Below, piece after piece: positions 62,210-64,000 of a stretch of DNA of 64,000 nt; the first letter of the stretch is position 1, and each line of letters starts with the position of its first letter. The DNA is from Mactra quadrangularis (lineage: Eukaryota > Mollusca > Bivalvia > Venerida > Mactridae). The stretch spans positions 42,407,570-42,471,569 of the forward strand of contig CM046294.1 in the NCBI GenBank assembly GCA_025267735.1. The letters are read 5' to 3'. The notes under the pieces are model-generated. The model saw only the letters and a list, made by a program, of their open reading frames with translations. It was not told the DNA's origin and did no database searches. Both the position numbers and the translations under genes were made by a program.

Positions 62210-64000
62210 GCATATACCCATTTAATTACGTTTAAAATAATTTGCTCAATACCTTGAATCCCTTAGAACAAACACTAAAGTCATAAAACGTCTTCGTAAG
62301 TCAATTTCATACATTAAACATTTTGTAGCCGTGTGGATTAAACTATTAAAAAAATCGATAAAATTCCTTTGATAAAACGGTTGCAGATAAGACTATGATA
62401 ATGTGAATGGTGATTATATACCAGTGAATTAACATGTTATTATCAAAGAACATTTTACTTCTGGCAAGATATAGCAGGCCTTCTGATTTCAGAGAGTGTA
62501 TTTTTGATAACCAAAAATATGAATGTATCTCTGATAAATCGTAATAAATTTTGCATTTAACTTTAATGAAGGCTTTAAAATGAGAAATATGCCAATCTGA
62601 CATAAGAATTTGTAAATCTAAATTAGAAATTGACACAAATTGACTAGTAAGTAAATTCCATGTCTGCAAGTTTTGTTTTTTAGTAAACGTATCAGTAATG
62701 TCCGTCATACGATCCTTAGATAGCGTGTGCTATCAAACCAAGTTATCATTACCCACGTTTAATTTACTAATTTGATTTAAAATAGAAATATTTTTATAAA
62801 CTTTACGCGATTATTGATGGCTTTTATCTTACATATGTTAATTTTCATGATAAGTTTTGAATTAGTACCAAACGTGTGTTCGAATTATCATCAGCGCAAC
62901 ATTTAAAGTTTATGTCTGTTGATACTTGAAATCTGGATTATGCAGGATGGAATATTTTGCATTTCTATTAAGCATTAAATTGAATACAAACTGATGGACA
63001 AAAAAGCAAGGAGCATTCAACTTAGAGACAATCTTTGTTTATCGATTCTATGAGCAAAATATTGTGCAAATTTAAATAATAATGATGTTTGTTAAAATTT
63101 GAATGATTAATACGTCCTTTAAGACATATAAGCATAACTTCTGCAATTGTCATTTACCGATATATATTCAAGACTTTTATAGAATATTTAATGAACAAAA
63201 CTCAGGTTTAACGTTTATAAGGCATGGTAATTTAAGCAGGTTCCACTTAACACAATTCATACAGTAATAATAATTCAAACCAAACTTCCTTTCAAATTCA
63301 ATTATTCAAAATTGATAACAATTTGTTTGAGCTCCCTTGAGACCAGTATAGAACATCTGTGCATTTTGCATGGAATGAATTACTTGTATTTGTCGGTACG
63401 GAGGATTTATGTTATTTTTTGTTTTGTGTACAGAGCTATGTTTTGCTTATGTTCCTTAGTTTGTAAACTCGATCACATCATATACATGTACATTTTTAAA
63501 TTGAATGGCATAGTTCAAGATGTAAGCTTCATATTATGTATATCGTTTTGAAGCGATTTTCCGAATATCCGTATCATAGTTGCTTGAAATTATCAACATG
63601 TATTTGTACAGGCCAACATTTAGATATTTAGTACATCATTTACAAGATAATGAATTATGCCAAGTTACAAGTATTCTGTCGAAAGCAACGAACGATAAAA
63701 ATGAATTAACGAAAAAAGTGTTCAATATATATTTATCGTTAGAAATTTATAGGAATTTACAAACATGTTATCGATTAGTATTCTATGATTACCTTTTATG
63801 CGTTGTATGAGATCTTAGTAGGTATCTTCCACGACTTTTGTAAGCATTTGTTGCTATCAGTTGAATGTTATTATGATTTATTTTTAAATCTTAGCATACA
63901 TTTTGACAGTAATAACATAAGTAATGTGACATATAACTATGGTCATTTTTCTAGAAATGCTCAAAGCAAGTTTTTAGAAAGCTTTTACGAAAACTAATAT
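62210..64000. other. Unit 3 non-coding tract to the window edge
   Basis: This is collinear with unit 2 from 35803 and, from about 62605, with unit 1 10449. The minus-strand frame 62346-62708 (120 codons) is the longest outside the LINE, but it is interrupted in unit 2 and replaced in unit 1. No gene is seen. Confidence 0.62.

Larger units (their letters stand above)
53992..64000 (+). repeat. Giant tandem repeat, unit 3 (first 10.0 kb)
   Basis: It begins at the same internal point of the dispersed element as unit 2 and is collinear with unit 1 to the position of about 9850 or 11977, and with unit 2 to about 37550. It keeps the ~2 kb lost from unit 2 (54998-57030), has the MITE block of unit 2, and lacks both the truncated SINE and the 1,129-bp extra copy. 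The right end is off the window. Confidence 0.92.

Noticed and set aside
62346..62708. Minus-strand open frame of 120 codons in unit 3, longest outside the LINE
   Set aside because: The unit 2 homologue has an in-frame stop after about 40 codons and loses frame later; unit 1 keeps only the first ~40 codons before its replacement block. In sequence this A+T-rich, one frame of this length over 64 kb and six frames is expected by chance.
1154..64000. Idea that the repeat units are uncollapsed haplotypes in the assembly
   Set aside because: Three units with distinct private insertions and identical internal junctions cannot come from two haplotypes alone. Long reads are still needed to exclude a mixed artefact.

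Overview
The window is A+T-rich, almost gene-free eukaryotic DNA. Its dispersed repeats are a full-length APE-type non-LTR retrotransposon with a C-terminal C2H2 finger, tRNA-headed SINEs whose tails read gacgttaaaccc, and short inverted-repeat elements. These fit a marine lophotrochozoan, most likely a bivalve or other mollusc. That assignment is inference from repeat style; no host gene confirms it.

The dominant structure is a head-to-tail array of very large repeat units. Unit 1 spans 1154-29487 (28.3 kb), unit 2 spans 29488-53991 (24.5 kb), and unit 3 starts at 53992 and runs off the window (10.0 kb seen). The units are collinear and clearly homologous throughout. Each internal boundary is the same fusion: the A-rich tail of a tRNA-derived SINE joined to the inside of a ~400-bp dispersed element. 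The left edge of the array is visible: that dispersed element continues intact to about 1129, and 1-1128 is single-copy flank. This flank contains a possible terminal coding exon (3-119) and a CA/TA/GATA microsatellite.

The units differ by large, datable events. Unit 1 alone carries a 4.03-kb LINE (19281-23311) with a 9-bp target duplication, and the empty site is preserved in unit 2 near 47220. Unit 1 also has a 1,129-bp near-identical internal duplication (9298-10426 = 11425-12553) in place of a block present in units 2 and 3. Unit 2 lacks about 2.04 kb present in units 1 and 3. It has gained a 5'-truncated SINE (32648-32826), an ~0.8-kb hairpin-containing insertion (37840-38647), an inverted copy of the dispersed element with a 16-bp target duplication (45578-45969), a mariner-like MITE (49663-49925) and extra A+T-rich blocks. 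Units 2 and 3 share a MITE with CAGGGACGG ends.

The only convincing protein-coding sequence is the LINE polyprotein on the minus strand. It has an apurinic-type endonuclease, a reverse transcriptase and a C2H2-like tail, now split by two frameshifts and with one zinc ligand lost. No open frame elsewhere exceeds about 120 codons, and candidate small frames do not survive comparison between units. No tRNA, rRNA or CRISPR locus was found. The main point of interest is the non-coding giant tandem array itself, with its founding junction and the layered history of insertions, deletions and conversions recorded in the copies.
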